5,916 nt of DNA from assembly GCA_030146605.1 (NCBI GenBank), contig JASLBO010000132.1, positions 1 through 5,916 on the forward strand, read 5' to 3'. This DNA comes from Sphingomonas sp. (lineage in GTDB: Bacteria; Pseudomonadota; Alphaproteobacteria; Sphingomonadales; Sphingomonadaceae). The position numbers and the translations under genes are program-made. Shown here piece after piece: positions 5,696-5,916 of the stretch; the stretch's first letter is position 1, and every line of letters begins with the position of its first letter. Under the pieces are notes generated by a model. It made no database searches. It saw only the letters and a program-made list of their open reading frames with translations, and had not been told where the DNA came from.

Positions 5696-5916
5696 ATGAA
5701 GATCGCTTCCTGGAACATTAATTCCGTCCGCTTCCGCATCGAGATCGTCGAGCAGTTCCTGCGCGAAGAATCGCCCGACATCCTCTGCTTGCAGGAAACC
5801 AAGGTGATCGACGGCGACTTCCCCGAAGCGCCCTTCCGCGCGCTCGGTTACGACCATATCATCAAGCACGGCCAACGGATGCACCACGGCGTGGCGATCA
5901 TCAGCCGCGTGCCGGT
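5696..5916 (+). CDS. xth: Exodeoxyribonuclease III (Xth family), N-terminal part; runs off the window
   Basis: The first 73 codons of an AP endonuclease/3'-5' exonuclease of the exonuclease-endonuclease-phosphatase superfamily, which cuts at abasic sites in base-excision repair. The start MKIASWNINSVRFRIEIVEQ carries Asn7, and LCLQETK places Glu34 at the metal-binding position; both match E. coli ExoIII numbering (Asn7, Glu34). GYDHIIKHGQRMHHGVAIIS (residues 51-70) is the next conserved block. The catalytic Tyr, Asp and His motifs lie beyond the window edge. ATG 5696 is preferred because these residue numbers fit exactly. There is no Shine-Dalgarno (GCCCCCG precedes it), and a -10-like TACATC (5683-5688) lies 7 nt upstream, so the transcript may be leaderless. 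A terminator-like hairpin separates it from lolA, implying independent expression. Confidence 0.92.
   Translation, partial: MKIASWNINSVRFRIEIVEQFLREESPDILCLQETKVIDGDFPEAPFRALGYDHIIKHGQRMHHGVAIISRVP

Noticed and set aside
5531..5887. Minus-strand 118-codon frame and plus-strand 61-codon frame (5428-5613) around the lolA-xth gap
   Set aside because: The first is antisense to xth codons; the second overlaps the end of lolA in another frame. Neither has recognisable motifs or a ribosome site.

Overview
The window reads as ordinary chromosomal DNA from an alphaproteobacterium, most likely a sphingomonad. The basis is high GC (about two-thirds by eye), strong third-position GC bias, proteins of alphaproteobacterial type, and the order ftsK - lolA - xth, which I associate with Sphingomonadales from general knowledge. 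I see no IS element, integrase, phage gene, CRISPR array, rRNA or tRNA. Base and codon use look even throughout, so nothing points to recent transfer.

Layout. (1) Positions 1-1070, plus strand, hold a tight three-gene cluster: the C-terminal part of a YbbN/CnoX-type co-chaperone, a stand-alone LON-substrate-binding-domain protein joined to it by an ATGA stop/start overlap, and a 59-residue Trm112-like protein. (2) Positions 1113-2330, minus strand, hold a complete UbiH/UbiF/Coq6-family FAD monooxygenase, probably for ubiquinone synthesis, convergent with the first cluster. (3) Positions 2331-2477 are a divergent promoter region carrying a good ftsK promoter candidate and a strong Shine-Dalgarno. 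(4) Positions 2478-4793 encode a full-length FtsK/SpoIIIE DNA translocase with an unusually short linker. (5) Positions 4878-5489 encode a GTG-started LolA lipoprotein carrier, preceded by a GTTC-N7-ATTC direct repeat. (6) Positions 5490-5695 are non-coding by homology but structured: an inverted repeat, a -10-like box, a short possible ORF and a strong terminator hairpin. (7) From 5696 to the window edge is the start of an Xth/exonuclease III gene.

Functionally the genes are housekeeping: protein quality control (YbbN, LON-domain protein), a possible methyltransferase partner (Trm112-like), quinone synthesis (UbiH family), chromosome segregation at division (FtsK), outer-membrane lipoprotein transport (LolA) and base-excision repair (Xth). 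I found no convincing new system. The best places for a second look are the lolA-xth intergenic region, the lolA upstream repeat, and the fact that the four CTAG tetramers I could find all lie between genes.
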